Origin: Edaphobacter lichenicola
Lineage (GTDB): Bacteria; Acidobacteriota; Terriglobia; Terriglobales; Acidobacteriaceae
DNA length: 64,000 bases
NCBI RefSeq assembly: GCF_025264645.1
Contig: NZ_CP073696.1
Location: 2,418,001-2,482,000, forward strand
Reading direction: 5' to 3'
The position numbers and the translations under genes are program-made. Each line of letters starts with the position of its first letter. The stretch's first letter is position 1. Shown here piece by piece: positions 1-9,624 of this stretch. The notes under the pieces are model-generated. The model was not told where the DNA came from and made no database searches. It was given only the letters and a program-made list of their open reading frames with translations.

Positions 1-75
1 GTCATCGGAGAGCGTTTCAACCTTCTTAATCCGCACACGCTCGTTCATGGAAGGAGTTTGGAAGAGATCGATCAT
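1..75 (-). CDS. 5' end of a gene, possibly a Nudix hydrolase (partial)
   Basis: The first 25 codons of a minus-strand gene run off the left edge. The frame can start at an ATG at 75 or at a second in-frame ATG at 48. From the second start it reads MNERVRIKKVETLSDD. That resembles the N-terminus of NudK/AdpP-like Nudix diphosphatases (a short strand followed by a ‘VLSDxWY’ stretch). The Nudix box itself would lie outside the window, so this is only a guess from 16-25 residues. Neither start has a clear ribosome binding site. The gene is divergent from the DeoR-type regulator, and the 65 bases between them hold phased repeats that could serve either promoter. Confidence 0.35.
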   Translation of the reverse strand, partial: MIDLFQTPSMNERVRIKKVETLSDD

Positions 76-87
76 GCCAAAACCATA

Positions 88-125
88 TCGTGCAAATTCG
101 TGCAAAGTCAAGTAATCTCGTGCAA
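88..125. promoter_or_regulatory. Three helically phased TCGTGCAA repeats, candidate operator
   Basis: The octamer TCGTGCAA occurs at 88-95, 98-105 and 118-125, always in the same orientation. The spacings are 10 and 20 bases, so all three copies sit on one face of the helix. The array ends 15 bases before the DeoR-type start codon and lies just upstream of the divergent partial gene. DeoR-family repressors commonly bind repeated sites and control their own promoters. Self-binding here is an inference. Confidence 0.5.
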
Positions 126-140
126 GCGAGAAATCACTAA

Positions 141-896
141 ATGTTGACCAGTCACCGTAAACAACAACTCCTCTCGATCCTCAAGCGACAGGGCCAGCTG
201 ATCGCCAAAGAAGTAAGCCAGGCGATGGGCGTCTCCGAAGACACCATTCGACGTGACCTGCGAGAGTTGGCGCAGGAAGGACTCCTCCAGCGCGTTCATG
301 GCGGAGCTTTACCTTCTTCTCCCGCCGTCGCAGATTTCGCCGGGCGGGAACGAATCACTCCTGAAGGTAAAGTGGCGATCGGCCGTGCAGCGGCAAAGAT
401 GATCCAATCCGGACAAGTCGTGATTCTCGATGGAGGTACAACGGCAAGGCAGCTCGCGCGGCACATTCCGTTGGACCTCAAAGCGACCGTCATCACTCAC
501 AGTCCCACCATCGCACTGGAACTCATCAACCACCTCAACATCGAGGTGATCCTTATCGGAGGCCGCCTCTTCCGACACTCCGTCGTCGCTGTCGGTGCAT
601 CCGCAATGGAAGCAATCGCTCACATCCATGCAGACGTCTTCTTCATGGGGGTAACAGGCGTACACCCCAGGGCTGGCCTCACAACAGGCGACTATGAGGA
701 GGCTGCGATCAAGCGAGCCTTGAGCCATGCCGCCGCAGAGACCATCGTCCTTGCCTCTTCTGAAAAGCTCAACGCAGCCTCTCCTTACGCAGTGGTGCCT
801 CTCGCAGAGATCAGCGGCATCATCACAGAGCGGTCAGCAGAAAAATCACTCTTGCAACCCTATGTGAAGCTCGGAATCACTGTCACACGGGCCTGA
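141..896 (+). CDS. DeoR/GlpR-family transcriptional repressor
   Basis: A 251-residue protein with the full DeoR/GlpR layout. An N-terminal helix-turn-helix spans about residues 5-57 and includes the family signature around VSEDTIRRDLRELAQEG. A C-terminal sugar-phosphate sensor (DeoRC) spans about 75-235, with the ILDGGTTARQLA and VFFMGVTGVHP segments typical of the ISOCOT fold. Members bind a phosphorylated sugar and then release operators at sugar-catabolism genes; which sugar cannot be told here. It is divergent from a partial Nudix-like gene and, across a 380-base gap, convergent with the zwf-gnd-pgi operon, which it might regulate (inference). Three phased octamers lie directly upstream. 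Confidence 0.9.
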   Translation: MLTSHRKQQLLSILKRQGQLIAKEVSQAMGVSEDTIRRDLRELAQEGLLQRVHGGALPSSPAVADFAGRERITPEGKVAIGRAAAKMIQSGQVVILDGGTTARQLARHIPLDLKATVITHSPTIALELINHLNIEVILIGGRLFRHSVVAVGASAMEAIAHIHADVFFMGVTGVHPRAGLTTGDYEEAAIKRALSHAAAETIVLASSEKLNAASPYAVVPLAEISGIITERSAEKSLLQPYVKLGITVTRA

Positions 897-969
897 CAAA
901 GGAATGCGCCCAAAGCAATTGACTGTGGCGAACACTGCGGTTTTAGTAACCTTCACCACCCTTTAGCGC

Positions 970-1241
970 AAAAATCCTGTCAAGCCCCCAAACTACGAAA
1001 ACCCGCGCCAATCCTGCACTTTCGCGTGGCGTATGAGTTATGCTCCAGCCGCTATACTTAATACAGATCGAAAAAAAAACCGGCCTGTGCCCGGATTTTT
1101 ATTTGCAGCTTGGAGGATAACCCGTTTAGAAACTGATATTTACCTTTAACTGCCTTCGAATGAATATTTTGCAGCCTGTGGAAAACGTAAACCGTTAGAA
1201 AAAAGCCACTTATCTATACCACCCCCGGGGGGGGTGGGGCC
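970..1241. repeat. 270-base dispersed intergenic element, copy 1
   Basis: This fills most of the 380-base gap between the DeoR gene and zwf; I see no gene in the gap. It shares a layout with 14645-14915. It has an A-run followed by CCTGTCAAGCCCCCAA, then AACCCGCGCCAATCCTGCA, then GCGTATGAGTT, then a hairpin (1071-1104: A-run, CCGG, loop, CCGG, T-run), then TGAATATTTT-CAGC at about 1161. It closes with a C-run/G-run palindrome at 1219-1240. Both copies are about 270 bases long. The G/C palindrome also lies just past the zwf stop and could act as a transcription stop for that operon. Confidence 0.8.
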
Positions 1242-1276
1242 CTCAGCCTAAGGAGCCGACTAACGAGAACTTCCTT

Positions 1277-2683
1277 CTAGCGCTTGACGATCCGGAAGTC
1301 CGGCGGCTCATCCGCGTTGGGAGTATCCCATCCGCAGCACGGGATGATGTTCTCCCCAGCCTCCTTCGGGCCCCACGTATGCGGTTCGTAGACGTACACC
1401 GGCGTGTTCTCCTTCAACACGGGATCGACGATCCGCCACGCCTCTTCAACGTAGTCCTGCCGCGCAAAGAGAGTGGCATCGCCAGCCATCGCGTCCGTCA
1501 GAACTCGCTCATAGGCCTCCATCTCCTCGGGAGAAGGATGACGGCTCGCGACAAGCTCGACAGCCTCGCGACTGCTGCCGCCATGCTCTGCCGTGACCGA
1601 AACAGACATCGCAACCGTCATCTCAGGACTGATGCGGAAGCGCATATAGTTCTGCGGTATGTCCGGCTCGGTGATGTTAGTGGTCGGTGGCTTGCGAAAC
1701 GTAGCCAGAACCTCCATGCACGTCACCGGAAGATTCTTGCCCGCGCGAATGTAGAACGGAACTCCATCCCATCGCCAGGACTTGATCTCCAACTCCAGAG
1801 CCGCAAAGGTCTCGACCGTCGAGTTAGGAGCAACACCCTTCTCGTCCAGGTATCCCTTAAACTGCCCCCGAACCAGGTGCTTCGCCGTCAAAGGCTGAAT
1901 CGCCTTCAACACCTTCACCTTCTCGTCTCGCATGGATTCGGCATCGCCTCGCGCCGGGCACTCCATCGCAAGATTGCACATCACCTGAAAGATATGGTTT
2001 TGAATCACGTCGCGAATGCAGCCGGTCTGGTCGTAGAAAGCCCCGCGTCCCTGCACCCCGAAGTCCTCAGCCATCGTGATCTGCACGCTTTCAATGTAGT
2101 CACGATTCCAGAGCGGCTCAAGAAACGTATTCGAGAACCGAAACGACACCATGTTGTGAACCGGCCCCTTCGCCAGATAGTGATCGATCCGAAAGATCGA
2201 AGACTCCGGAAATGCCGACAGCAGGATTCGATTCAGCTCCTGAGCCGAAGCCAGATCGTGGCCGAAGGGCTTCTCAACAATCATGCGGGCGCCCTTCGCC
2301 GAACCAGACTTCACCAATTGCTCGACAACCGTCTCAAACAAGGAAGGCGGAATCGCAAGGTAGTGAGCCGGCCGCTCTGCCGCTCCCAGCGCCCCACGCA
2401 CCGCAACGAACGTCGCAGGATCAACGTAGTCGCCGTCAACATAACACAACAACGCCTGCATCTTCTCCCACGCAGCAGCGTCAAGACCGCCATGCTGCTC
2501 GAGACTATCCTTGGCACGGGCCTTGAACTGATCGAGGCCCCAGCCAGCCTTAGCCACGCCAATCACCGGAACATGAAGAGTGCCACGCTTAATCATCGCC
2601 TGAAGCGCAGGAAAAATCTTCTTATAGGCAAGATCGCCCGTCGCACCAAAGAAGACTAGAGCATCGGATTGAGTTAGACTCAC
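1277..2683 (-). CDS. zwf: Glucose-6-phosphate 1-dehydrogenase
   Basis: Oxidises glucose 6-phosphate to 6-phosphogluconolactone with NAD(P), the first step of the oxidative pentose phosphate pathway; cytosolic. The 468 residues are slightly shorter than the E. coli enzyme. The dinucleotide-binding [17 protein letters not shown] is at residues 11-27, EKPFG at 137-141 and the active-site RIDHYL at 165-170. The signature after DHYL reads AKG where most enzymes have GKE; the lysine is kept. The start is GTG at 2683, with an AAGGAG seven bases upstream. It is the last gene of the pgi-gnd-zwf operon, 23 bases after gnd. 6-Phosphogluconolactonase is not in the window. Confidence 0.95.
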   Translation of the reverse strand: MSLTQSDALVFFGATGDLAYKKIFPALQAMIKRGTLHVPVIGVAKAGWGLDQFKARAKDSLEQHGGLDAAAWEKMQALLCYVDGDYVDPATFVAVRGALGAAERPAHYLAIPPSLFETVVEQLVKSGSAKGARMIVEKPFGHDLASAQELNRILLSAFPESSIFRIDHYLAKGPVHNMVSFRFSNTFLEPLWNRDYIESVQITMAEDFGVQGRGAFYDQTGCIRDVIQNHIFQVMCNLAMECPARGDAESMRDEKVKVLKAIQPLTAKHLVRGQFKGYLDEKGVAPNSTVETFAALELEIKSWRWDGVPFYIRAGKNLPVTCMEVLATFRKPPTTNITEPDIPQNYMRFRISPEMTVAMSVSVTAEHGGSSREAVELVASRHPSPEEMEAYERVLTDAMAGDATLFARQDYVEEAWRIVDPVLKENTPVYVYEPHTWGPKEAGENIIPCCGWDTPNADEPPDFRIVKR

Positions 2684-2706
2684 GAGTTCGCTCCTTCTAA
2701 TCAGAG

Positions 2707-3729
2707 TTATTTAGCCGCTGGCTTCTCAAGATGTCCGCCAAACTCATAACGCATCGCAGACAAAAGCTTATTCGAGAAGTCAGCCTCACCACGCGAACTG
2801 AACCGCTCGTAAAGCGCCGTCGTCAACACTGGAGTTGGAACACCCTCATCAATTGCAGCCTTGATCGTCCAGCGACCTTCACCCGAATCGGAAACTCTGC
2901 CTCCGAACTTCGTCAGCTGAGGGTCTTCGATCAACGCGGATGCGGTCAGATCCAGCAGCCACGACGCGATCACGCTGCCACGACGCCAAACCTCAGCGAC
3001 ATCCGGCAGGTTGAAGTCGTACAGATAGTGTTCCGGATCGCGCAGCGGTGTAGTTTCAGCATCGATCTCAGCCGTATGCTTCCCTATGTCGGCCGCCTTC
3101 AGCACGCCCAAACCCTCAGCATAAGCCGCCATCATTCCATACTCGATCCCGTTATGCACCATCTTGACGAAGTGTCCGCCACCGCTCTCTCCGCAGTGCA
3201 GATAGCCCTCCTCCGCGGTTCCGCCAACGTTCTCGCGGCCCGGAGTCTTGGCAATATCTCCAACTCCAGGAGCAATCGTCTTGAAGATCGGATCCAGATG
3301 TTCCACAACGGACTTCGGGCCGCCAATCATCATGCAATACCCGCGCTCCAAACCCCATACGCCACCGCTCGTGCCAACATCCACATAGCGAATTCCCTTC
3401 GGCGCAAGCTCTTTCGACCGGCGAATATCATCGATGTAATACGAGTTTCCGCCATCGATCAATATGTCGTCCGATTCCAGATGAGGAACCAGTTTAGCGA
3501 TCGTCTGCTCGACTACTCCCGCAGGAATCATCAACCAGATCGCACGCGGCTTGGAGAGTTTACTCACGAAGTCCTCAAGCGAAGACGATCCCGTGATTCC
3601 CTTTTCCTTGCCTATCTCTTCAACAACCTTCGGCGACATGTCGAAGACAACGCATTCGTGGCCGTTCTTCGCCAACCGCCGAACCATGTTGGCTCCCATC
3701 CTGCCCAGGCCTACCATTCCAAGTTGCAT
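2707..3729 (-). CDS. gnd: 6-Phosphogluconate dehydrogenase, short (GndA/YqeC) type
   Basis: Decarboxylates 6-phosphogluconate to ribulose 5-phosphate. I start it at the ATG at 3729, giving 340 residues beginning [19 protein letters not shown], because a GAGG precedes it at good spacing. A longer frame reaches a GTG at 3783 but adds a tail the family lacks. The N-terminal Rossmann motif GLGRMGANM is followed by IDGGNSYY, the substrate-binding [12 protein letters not shown] and [18 protein letters not shown]. At about 340 residues this is the shorter dimer/tetramer form, often NAD-preferring, rather than the 470-residue enterobacterial form. Second gene of the operon, 85 bases after pgi. Confidence 0.92.
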   Translation of the reverse strand: MQLGMVGLGRMGANMVRRLAKNGHECVVFDMSPKVVEEIGKEKGITGSSSLEDFVSKLSKPRAIWLMIPAGVVEQTIAKLVPHLESDDILIDGGNSYYIDDIRRSKELAPKGIRYVDVGTSGGVWGLERGYCMMIGGPKSVVEHLDPIFKTIAPGVGDIAKTPGRENVGGTAEEGYLHCGESGGGHFVKMVHNGIEYGMMAAYAEGLGVLKAADIGKHTAEIDAETTPLRDPEHYLYDFNLPDVAEVWRRGSVIASWLLDLTASALIEDPQLTKFGGRVSDSGEGRWTIKAAIDEGVPTPVLTTALYERFSSRGEADFSNKLLSAMRYEFGGHLEKPAAK

Positions 3730-3814
3730 CGATTTCCTCGCTTTCAAATAGTCTGCTGGTTCGTTGGACATCGAAGGTGGCACAAATTTCGCTCACACAC
3801 GAAAGGCCGCTCGG

Positions 3815-5449
3815 TTATTTGTTCTTTCTGTATCTCCGAATCAAATTGGTGGTCGACGTATCGTGTGTCAGAGCAGGCTCTGTCGCGCTCTCCAACTCGC
3901 CGATAATCTTTTGCGCCAGCACCTTGCCTAATTCAACTCCCCACTGATCGAACGAATCGATGCTCCAGATCGTTCCTTGCGTGAATACAGCGTGCTCGTA
4001 CAGTGCAATCAGTTTGCCAAGAACTTCAGGAGTCAAATGATCCGCAAGAATCGTATTCGACGGCCGATTTCCTTCAAACACGCGATGTGGAACCAGCCAA
4101 TCCGGTGTACCTTCGGCCTTGACTTGCTCCGCAGTTTTACCGAAAGCGAGCGCTTCAGCCTGCGCGAAGACATTAGCCATCAGCATGTCATGATGCCGGC
4201 CCAGCGGATTCAGCGTCTTGTAAAACCCAATAAAGTCACACGGGATCAGACGCGTACCTTGGTGAATAAGTTGATAGAAGGAGTGCTGTCCATTGGTCCC
4301 CGGCTCACCCCAATAGATTGGACCGGTTTCGGTAGCAACATGGTTTCCATCGAGCGTAACGTGCTTGCCGTTGCTCTCCATCGTTAGCTGCTGAAGATAC
4401 GCCGGAAATCGCTTCAGGTACTGCTCATAGGGCAGAACAGCAACTGTCTGCGCATCGAAGAAGTCGGTGTACCACACCGTCAGCAGACCCAACAGAACCG
4501 GCAGGTTGCTCGCGAACGGCGCAGTGCGAAAGTGCTCATCCATCTGGTGAAACCCGTCAAGCATTGCACGAAAATTATCCGGACCGATCGCCAGCATCGT
4601 CGATAGTCCAATCGCCGAATCCATCGAGTAGCGGCCACCCACCCAGTCCCAGAACTCGAACATATTCGCCGTATCAATGCCAAATTTTTCTACTTCCTTG
4701 GCGTTGGTTGAGATTGCGACAAAGTGCTTTGCCACCGCTTTCTCATCACCCCCCAGGCCAGCCAGCGACCAATCACGCGCCGAGTGAGCATTGGTCATCG
4801 TCTCGAGCGTCGTGAAGGTCTTTGAAGCAACCAGGAAGAGCGTCTCGTCCGCATTGAGATCCTGCACCGCCTCGGCAAAGTCCGTTCCATCAACGTTCGA
4901 GACAAAGCGAAACGTCAGGTCGCGCTGGCTGTAATGCTTCAGTGCTTCATAAGCCATCACCGGGCCAAGATCCGAGCCACCAATACCAATATTGATAACG
5001 TTGCGAATTCGCTTTCCCGTGTGCCCTTTCCAGGCTCCACTGCGAACACGGTCCGCGAATCCAGCCATCTTGTCCAACACAACATGCACTGCCGGTACTA
5101 CATCTTCCCCATCAACAAAGATCTTCTCGCCTTTGGGCGCACGCAAAGCAACGTGCAACACAGCGCGATTCTCCGTGATATTGATCTTCTCGCCGCTGAA
5201 CATCGCATCGATCCGAGCTTTCAGACCCGACTCCTCCGCCAACTGGATCAAAAGCTTCAGCGTTTGGTCTGTAATTCGATTCTTTGAATAATCGAGGAAG
5301 ATTCCTGCGGCCTCGAGTGTGTAACGCTCACCACGTGCTGGATCATCTGCAAATAACTGCTTGATTGGAGTACCGTGGATCTGCTCGTAATGAGCATCGA
5401 GTGCCTTCCATGCCGGACGTCCACTCAGGGGCGTCAATTTCGTCGTCAT
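3815..5449 (-). CDS. pgi: Glucose-6-phosphate isomerase
   Basis: Interconverts glucose 6-phosphate and fructose 6-phosphate. The 544 residues match the family length. SIS-domain signatures are present: [14 protein letters not shown] in the first SIS domain, [16 protein letters not shown] (family signature 1) and [11 protein letters not shown] (signature 2). An ATG at 5455 lies only one base after AAGGAG, while the in-frame ATG at 5449 has seven bases of spacing, so I chose 5449. First gene of pgi-gnd-zwf. The grouping places the branch between glycolysis and the pentose phosphate route under one promoter. Confidence 0.95.
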   Translation of the reverse strand: MTTKLTPLSGRPAWKALDAHYEQIHGTPIKQLFADDPARGERYTLEAAGIFLDYSKNRITDQTLKLLIQLAEESGLKARIDAMFSGEKINITENRAVLHVALRAPKGEKIFVDGEDVVPAVHVVLDKMAGFADRVRSGAWKGHTGKRIRNVINIGIGGSDLGPVMAYEALKHYSQRDLTFRFVSNVDGTDFAEAVQDLNADETLFLVASKTFTTLETMTNAHSARDWSLAGLGGDEKAVAKHFVAISTNAKEVEKFGIDTANMFEFWDWVGGRYSMDSAIGLSTMLAIGPDNFRAMLDGFHQMDEHFRTAPFASNLPVLLGLLTVWYTDFFDAQTVAVLPYEQYLKRFPAYLQQLTMESNGKHVTLDGNHVATETGPIYWGEPGTNGQHSFYQLIHQGTRLIPCDFIGFYKTLNPLGRHHDMLMANVFAQAEALAFGKTAEQVKAEGTPDWLVPHRVFEGNRPSNTILADHLTPEVLGKLIALYEHAVFTQGTIWSIDSFDQWGVELGKVLAQKIIGELESATEPALTHDTSTTNLIRRYRKNK

Positions 5450-5774
5450 CTGCATGCTCCTTGATTCTCTTTAATCTCCGTAACCAAGCTACCATCCATT
5501 CGACCACGTCCAATCAAGATCATGACAGCAGCATGGCCAACAAGTTATCCCTATGATGATTTTGACGGCCCGATCGATCTGCGGAAAGATCAATTGAGGT
5601 GAATTTATATCCTTTTGATGAACGATGGCCTCCTCCATCTCGTCGTTACGGCAAGCGAATAACGAGATCAAGAATGTGCTCCCTGAACGGGCCCGAGATC
5701 ATTGACACAGGAACGTCTGAAACCTATTACGCTGAGGCCAAAATCACCGCTACAGCAACGACGATACAAATGCC
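5450..5774. other. Intergenic region between pgi and glmM
   Basis: A 325-base stretch with no convincing gene. It must hold the pgi-operon promoter (minus strand), but I see no clear -35/-10 pair in that direction. On the plus strand there is a textbook TTGACA (5702-5707), 17 bases, TATTAC (5725-5730). It points into the 3' end of glmM, so it would make antisense RNA if it is active at all. Confidence 0.4.
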
Positions 5775-7121
5775 CTAAGTTCCAAGTTCGGCCTGGATAG
5801 CAGCAGCAATTGCCCCGGCATGAAGCCGCATAAGCGGTTCTGATTCGGCTTCGATCATAACGCGAGCCAGTGCTTCGGTTCCACTGTACCGGATGACGAC
5901 TCGGCCGGAATCAGCAAGTTCGTCCTCTGCAGCGCGAATCGCTGCAGCAACGGAAGGAATCGCTTCCAACGGTCTCTTCTCCCGTACCTTGACATTAACG
6001 ATCACTTGCGGAAAAACCTTAAGGTCCGCAGCAAGTTGGGCAAGAGACTTGCCACTGCGATGAATAATATCCAACAAAAGCAGTGCGGTAAGCAAACCAT
6101 CACCGGTCGTACTTCGCCCAGTAAAGATAATGTGGCCAGATTGCTCCCCCCCCAGAGCTGCGCCTGTGGCAATCATCCGCTCCAACACATATTTATCGCC
6201 GACTGCCGCTCGCAGCATCTCAATACCACTCCGCTTGAGCGCCGCTTCAAGCCCCATGTTAGACATTGTGGTCGCAACGACGGTTGAGTTTGTGAGAAGC
6301 CCACGTGCCTGCAAATCACGAGCCGCAAGGAGCAATACAGCGTCACCATTGACGACACAGCCATGCTCATCCGCAAACAGTGCGCGGTCCGCGTCGCCAT
6401 CGAACGTGATCCCCATGGACGCCTGGCAGTTCTTCACCTGCAATGCGACAACTTCTGGATGCAATGCCCCGCACGCCTCATTGATATTGCGGCCATCTGG
6501 GCGTGCGTGGGTAATGACAACTTCGCCGCCAATGCCGGCAAACAACTGCGGAGCAACTGAGGAAGCGGCTCCATTCGCGCAGTCAATAACAATGCGTTTT
6601 CCATCGAGCGAAAGGCCAGGCACGGCGTCAAGCAGGAAGCGAACGTATTCAGCACGATCAGCTTGGTTGACGGCTGGTGGGACGGTTTGCGGAGGCGTCT
6701 TCGTGGTGCCCTCGAGTTTACGGAAGATCTCTTCTTCAATCTCCATCTCAACGGCGTCGGGGAGCTTGTAGCCATCTGGGCCAAAGAGCTTGATACCGTT
6801 GTCCTGCCAGGGATTGTGCGAGGCCGAGATGACGACACCGGCAGCAAAGCCGTGAGTCTTTGTGAGGAATGCAATGGCCGGAGTCGTAATCACGCCGGCG
6901 CTTTCAACCGACGCTCCGCCTTCAATAAGCCCTGCAGTCAATGTTGCAGCGATCCACTCGCTGGACTCGCGAGTGTCCATACCGAGCAGAACGCGTGGGG
7001 AAGGAGTCTTGATCGAAAGCGTATGGGCCAAAGCAAGCCCAATAGCGTAGATAGTAAGTGCATCCAAAGGCGACTGTCCGGCGATGGCACGAATACCATC
7101 GGTTCCAAAAAGCTTCTTCAT
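5775..7121 (-). CDS. glmM: Phosphoglucosamine mutase
   Basis: Converts glucosamine 6-phosphate to glucosamine 1-phosphate on the way to UDP-GlcNAc and peptidoglycan. The 448 residues are the usual GlmM size. It opens with KLFGTDGIRAIAG and carries the catalytic phosphoserine loop SASHNPWQDNGIKLF near residue 100. The magnesium loop DGDADR lies in the middle and the phosphate-binding RYSGTEALARVM near the C-terminus. The start codon overlaps the xseA stop by four bases (ATGA), which suggests translational coupling with the upstream gene xseA. A GGAG lies 11 bases before the ATG. Confidence 0.95.
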   Translation of the reverse strand: MKKLFGTDGIRAIAGQSPLDALTIYAIGLALAHTLSIKTPSPRVLLGMDTRESSEWIAATLTAGLIEGGASVESAGVITTPAIAFLTKTHGFAAGVVISASHNPWQDNGIKLFGPDGYKLPDAVEMEIEEEIFRKLEGTTKTPPQTVPPAVNQADRAEYVRFLLDAVPGLSLDGKRIVIDCANGAASSVAPQLFAGIGGEVVITHARPDGRNINEACGALHPEVVALQVKNCQASMGITFDGDADRALFADEHGCVVNGDAVLLLAARDLQARGLLTNSTVVATTMSNMGLEAALKRSGIEMLRAAVGDKYVLERMIATGAALGGEQSGHIIFTGRSTTGDGLLTALLLLDIIHRSGKSLAQLAADLKVFPQVIVNVKVREKRPLEAIPSVAAAIRAAEDELADSGRVVIRYSGTEALARVMIEAESEPLMRLHAGAIAAAIQAELGT

Positions 7122-8731
7122 GAATTGCCTGTCTCCGTTACGTCTATTTCTTCTATCTGCGTGGCAGTCACTTCTGCTTCGAGTGTTCCATGAGCAAGCC
7201 GGGCGCGAATCGTGTGACCCACAACGGTATCTGCGACCGAGCGCAGCAACGTGCCGTCGGCATCATAAACGAGGGCATAGCCTCGCGAGAGCACAGCGAG
7301 GGGCGACAAGGCTCCAAGTCTCGCAGAGGCGTGGTTCAAACGGGCACGTCGGCCTACGATGATCTGATGTGTCGTGCCTTGTAATCGCTGAGCGACACTT
7401 TGCAGCCGACGATGGGTCATGGCGATGCGAACCACAATATCCTGCCGGTGAAGGAGCTCCGAGACAAACGCAACTCGCTGAGAGAGCACACGCAGTCGAC
7501 GTCGCGCAGCCCCGTCGAGACGGAGCCGAAGCTCATCGAGTCTCTGGTCCCGGCGATTGACGCCGTCACGCAAACGAGTAAGCACAGATTCCGAAGAAAG
7601 CAGCGCGTACCGGTGCCGCGCCTGCATCAAATGGAAGTGCCCGGCGCGCTGCACCCTCGCGGCCAGCGCGGCAACCCGCTCTTCAATCTGATGTTGAGCA
7701 CCAGTGACCAACTCCGCCGCGGCAGACGGAGTTGGGGCGCGAAGATCGGCAACGAAATCCGCGATCGTGAAATCTGTCTCATGCCCAACAGCCGAGACGA
7801 TCGGAAGTTCGGATGCAGCGATAACGCGGGCGAGCGCTTCGTCGTTGAACCCGGCCAGATCCTCCGTAGAGCCTCCTCCTCTTGCGAGAATAATGACGTC
7901 TACCAGCGAAGGATTGGTATTAAACCAACGAATTCCCGCCGCGACGGTGGCTGCGGTGGCTGAGCCTTGCATCATCGCTGGGTATATAAGCAGATTGAGC
8001 CGTGCATGACGACGGCGAATGATGGTAACAATGTCCCGAACCACTGCGCCAGTCGGCGAAGTGATGATACCGATACACTTTGGGAATGCCGGGAGCCGGC
8101 GTTTGCGCGACACGTCGAAGAGACCTTCAGCGAGCAGCCGGCCCTTGAGTTGCTCGAAAGCAAGCTGCAGAGCACCAGCCCCACGAGGCTCCATTGTCTC
8201 GGCAATAAGCTGTACCTGGCCTCGGCTCTCGTAAACCGACATGCGGCCGCGAACCAAAACAGCAAGACCATCCTTTGGGCGAAATCGCAGTAGCACCGCT
8301 TGACGGCGAAACAGAACGACTGGCAACTGCGCGTCGCCATCTTTAAGCGTGAAGTAGATATGACCGGAGGGGGCAAGCCGACAGTTAGATATCTCGCCCT
8401 CGACCCAAAGATCGATGTATGTTGTCTCCACATACTGCCGAAGGTCAGTAATGAGTTCACGAACGCTCCAAATGCGTCGCTCTGTGGAAACGCCAGTCGT
8501 CTGCCTGAAAGAATCTTCGCTGGCTGACTTCGATGATCTGCCGGGAGCAAACGGAACATCCTGTGACGAGACGTCCGGAAGATCATCCTCCTCCAAGGGA
8601 CGGAAAAGCTCAGCCTGGAAGATCGAATGAGAAGGAGGAGAAGGAACGGATAAGCGCTTTCCGACACGAGGTTTGCCTCGCCGCGCACGCAGGCTCGCCA
8701 GGGTCTGCGAATTGTCTTCCTTCTCGGACAT
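7118..8731 (-). CDS. xseA: Exodeoxyribonuclease VII large subunit
   Basis: Large, catalytic subunit of the single-strand exonuclease used in DNA repair and recombination. An OB-fold lies about 100 residues in (WSVRELITDLRQYVE, WVEGEISN). The nuclease domain carries GIITSPTGAVVRDI, ARGGGSTEDL and SAVGHETDFTIADFVADLRA. The frame stays open to 8806 but would overlap the upstream gene. I take the ATG at 8731 (537 residues, MSEKEDNSQT); 8749 is an alternative. The first 90 or so residues are a poorly conserved tail, longer than in E. coli. The small subunit xseB is not nearby. The stop overlaps the glmM start. Confidence 0.9.
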   Translation of the reverse strand: MSEKEDNSQTLASLRARRGKPRVGKRLSVPSPPSHSIFQAELFRPLEEDDLPDVSSQDVPFAPGRSSKSASEDSFRQTTGVSTERRIWSVRELITDLRQYVETTYIDLWVEGEISNCRLAPSGHIYFTLKDGDAQLPVVLFRRQAVLLRFRPKDGLAVLVRGRMSVYESRGQVQLIAETMEPRGAGALQLAFEQLKGRLLAEGLFDVSRKRRLPAFPKCIGIITSPTGAVVRDIVTIIRRRHARLNLLIYPAMMQGSATAATVAAGIRWFNTNPSLVDVIILARGGGSTEDLAGFNDEALARVIAASELPIVSAVGHETDFTIADFVADLRAPTPSAAAELVTGAQHQIEERVAALAARVQRAGHFHLMQARHRYALLSSESVLTRLRDGVNRRDQRLDELRLRLDGAARRRLRVLSQRVAFVSELLHRQDIVVRIAMTHRRLQSVAQRLQGTTHQIIVGRRARLNHASARLGALSPLAVLSRGYALVYDADGTLLRSVADTVVGHTIRARLAHGTLEAEVTATQIEEIDVTETGNS

Positions 8732-8768
8732 TCTGCCTGAGTCTAGCATCGTGACGCGACACTCCGAG

Positions 8769-8993
8769 CTAGCGTCGCATACGACCGATGATCCACAACA
8801 AAACACTCAAGACCACGCTGACCAGAATTGAAGTCGCAAGCGGAAATGAGACGGACCAACCGCGGCCACGCCAGTTCAGGTCTCCAGGAAGACGCCCTAT
8901 AGGCAGATGAAGACGATTGAGCCCGAGAAGAACAACGCCGACCAAAACCAGCAAAATACCAAGAAAAATAAGCGTTCGGCCGAAATCGTACAT
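8769..8993 (-). CDS. DUF2905 small membrane protein
   Basis: A 74-residue protein starting MYDFGRTLIFLGILL. It has two membrane segments (about residues 6-26 and 49-69) around a short loop with the family motif LPIGRLPGDL. DUF2905 proteins are small, widespread inner-membrane proteins of unknown function. A longer frame to 9116 only overlaps the receiver-domain gene in another frame, so the short start is preferred. It lies 37 bases upstream of xseA and 13 bases downstream of the receiver-domain gene, so all three may be co-transcribed. Confidence 0.8.
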   Translation of the reverse strand: MYDFGRTLIFLGILLVLVGVVLLGLNRLHLPIGRLPGDLNWRGRGWSVSFPLATSILVSVVLSVLLWIIGRMRR

Positions 8994-9006
8994 GCTAGAC
9001 CATCTT

Positions 9007-9378
9007 CTAGGCAGTGGCCAGCAGCGCGGCAGCTTCACGGAGGAGCTCCAACGGCTGACACGGTTTAGTGAGGATACCCACAGGCCGCGAAAGCTTCCGG
9101 GACCGCTCACGGACACTCTGTAGATTGGAGTAAAAGCCGGTTAACATCAGAATGCGACAACCCGGCAACTCCCGTGCCACGTCGTCTACTAGGGAAAGAC
9201 CATCTCGACCCGGCATACTGACGTCGCAAAGAAGCAGGTTCGGTGAAAATTCGCGCGAACACTCAAGCCCCTGGTCTGCTGAATAAGCCGCTCTCGCCGC
9301 AAACCCGCTCTTTTCGAAGATCAACTTCAGCGTGTCAGCGACCAATCGGTCATCATCAACAACCAGAACTCGCTTCAT
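9007..9378 (-). CDS. Stand-alone response-regulator receiver protein
   Basis: A 123-residue CheY-like receiver without an output domain. It has the acidic pair D8/D9, the phospho-acceptor D52 (CDVSMPGRDG), the switch threonine T80 (MLTGF) and the conserved lysine K105 (LTKPCQ). All residues needed for phosphorylation are therefore present. A strong GGGAGG precedes the start. No histidine kinase is adjacent, so its partner is unknown. It may act as a phosphate-relay or protein-interaction module. Confidence 0.85.
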   Translation of the reverse strand: MKRVLVVDDDRLVADTLKLIFEKSGFAARAAYSADQGLECSREFSPNLLLCDVSMPGRDGLSLVDDVARELPGCRILMLTGFYSNLQSVRERSRKLSRPVGILTKPCQPLELLREAAALLATA

Positions 9379-9624
9379 GTATCCCTCCCTGTCGATCGTT
9401 CAGGTGTGGCTGCGAACACTTCTCTGGTAATTTCAGCCTAGCCCTCAAAAAGCATTTCTGTCGAATCAAAAAAGATGTCTTTTAGTAGGTCGCGTTTTAG
9501 ACTCAGCTTTTTCAATAAAGTCGCAACCGCAGATGAGAGGAATGAATGGAATCTGTGTCGCGTCTTCGTTCGGAAATCGCAACTGGGGCTCTGGTAAGGT
9601 TTACGAAAGAACGCTGACTCTGCT

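Noticed and set aside
1379..3906. Long plus-strand open frames opposite zwf and gnd (1379-2659, 2731-3906)
   Set aside because: They lie wholly antisense to well-identified genes, have arginine/histidine-rich meaningless composition and no ribosome binding site.
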